From: an uncultured Acidimicrobium sp. | Lineage (GTDB): Bacteria; Actinomycetota; Acidimicrobiia; Acidimicrobiales; Ilumatobacteraceae | Direction: 5' to 3' | Length of the DNA: 5,985 nt | Assembly: GCA_903895515.1 (NCBI GenBank) | Contig: CAITUB010000168.1 | Coordinates: forward strand, 1 to 5,985 | The notes under the pieces: model-generated | What the model was told of the DNA's origin: nothing | Databases searched by the model: none | What the model saw: the letters and a program-made list of their open reading frames with translations, nothing else | In this document: piece after piece, positions 5,463 through 5,985 of the stretch | How positions within the stretch are numbered: the stretch's first letter is position 1 | How the letters are laid out: the number at the start of each line of letters is the position of its first letter | Position numbers and translations under genes: made by a program

Positions 5463-5985
5463 ATGACGTGGATGCGAAAGAGTGAGTTCATTCGCAATTT
5501 TGAAGTTTATTTCTTCCTCATTGCGGCCGTGCTCATTATTCCAGGAAATACCTTAGGGGTTTTTAACGGATTACCACTGAGTTCAATCCCGGAGTTGTCC
5601 GGATGCCTCATTTTGCTGTTCGGCATATTCTCATCAGGTTTCAAATCTAATTTCAATCAAGTATTTGCAAAAGTGAGTTTGCGGTATCTCGTTGCAATGA
5701 TTTTAATTTTTGGAATTGCAATTCCAGCAAAGTTTGCTTTAGGACACAGCGATTTACCATCCGGAAGATTTGACGCCTGTTACCACAGCTTTGTGCGCAG
5801 CGATGACATGAAAGTTCCGGAGTGTGAGCCATTTTTCTCCGCAAAATTCGAAGGGGGTCGCTCCCGCCTAGATAGCGCAGTCAACTTTCAGGGATTGAAT
5901 TATCCGTTACGCGACATCAATGCTTCAGGCTCAAACTGGAATTTATCGTTTATAAATAATGAACAATATTTAGGTCGGTATGGAA
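5463..5985 (+). CDS. Unrecognised membrane protein with exported C-terminal domain, 3' truncated
   Basis: The frame is open from the ATG at 5463 to the window end, giving the first 174 residues. I do not recognise the family. Three hydrophobic segments can be seen: about residues 15-34 (VYFFLIAAVLIIP and on), 45-60 (LSGCLILLFGIFSSGF) and 73-93 (LRYLVAMILIFGIAIPAKFAL). The basic N-terminus (RKSEFIR) and the lysine-containing loop at 61-70 suggest, by the positive-inside rule, a cytoplasmic N-terminus and an extracytoplasmic region after residue 94. That region has two cysteines (106, 121) that could pair, then a glycine-, asparagine- and aromatic-rich stretch (SAKFEGGRSRLD, 126-137; SNWNLSFINNEQY, 157-169) that looks like beta structure. 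PA14-like or carbohydrate-binding ectodomains of cell-envelope glycosyltransferases are possible, but this is a guess. Codons are richer in A/T than in the neighbours. Its start follows rnhA by 7 bp with AGGAG, so the two are probably co-transcribed. Confidence 0.78.
   Translation, partial: MTWMRKSEFIRNFEVYFFLIAAVLIIPGNTLGVFNGLPLSSIPELSGCLILLFGIFSSGFKSNFNQVFAKVSLRYLVAMILIFGIAIPAKFALGHSDLPSGRFDACYHSFVRSDDMKVPECEPFFSAKFEGGRSRLDSAVNFQGLNYPLRDINASGSNWNLSFINNEQYLGRYG

Overview
The window looks like a piece of an actinobacterial (Actinomycetota) chromosome of moderate G+C, possibly from a lineage with a small genome, such as freshwater or marine Acidimicrobiia or Nanopelagicales. Three things suggest this. 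There is a single-chain (homodimeric) AceE-type pyruvate dehydrogenase E1 of about 900 residues with no E2 or E3 gene beside it. There is a small HhH-GPD-like protein of a type I know mainly from actinobacteria. Several genes lack a Shine-Dalgarno sequence and carry a -10-like hexamer 6-7 nt before ATG, the layout of leaderless actinobacterial genes. The lineage is an inference; no rRNA or other phylogenetic marker is present.

Layout: (1) 1-620, plus strand: 3' part of an alpha/beta-hydrolase-fold protein whose nucleophile serine is replaced by asparagine. (2) 621-1592, minus: galE, UDP-glucose 4-epimerase, whose stop codon abuts the hydrolase stop with no gap. (3) 1617-2222, minus: HhH-GPD-like base-excision-repair family protein with an intact hairpin but no recognisable catalytic aspartate. 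(4) 2238-4949, minus: aceE. (5) 5018-5455, plus: rnhA, ribonuclease HI, divergent from aceE across a 68-bp gap. (6) 5463-5985, plus: start of a membrane protein with three predicted helices and an exported domain, cut by the window end and translated from a good Shine-Dalgarno sequence that overlaps the rnhA stop.

The three minus-strand genes (aceE, HhH-GPD, galE) are spaced by 15 and 24 bp and could form one transcript, yet each also has its own -10-like hexamer directly before its ATG. Their functions (pyruvate to acetyl-CoA, DNA repair-like, UDP-galactose supply) do not form an obvious pathway. rnhA and the membrane gene probably form a second, rightward unit.

The window is gene-dense, with no gene-free stretch above 70 bp. 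I saw no tRNA, rRNA, insertion sequence, CRISPR array or convincing intrinsic terminator. Most of it is ordinary housekeeping DNA. The points worth a second look are the two altered active sites, the leaderless-type starts (two sharing the 9-mer GCGATACTG), and the unrecognised membrane protein in AT-richer DNA at the right edge. I do not see clear evidence for a new multi-gene system.
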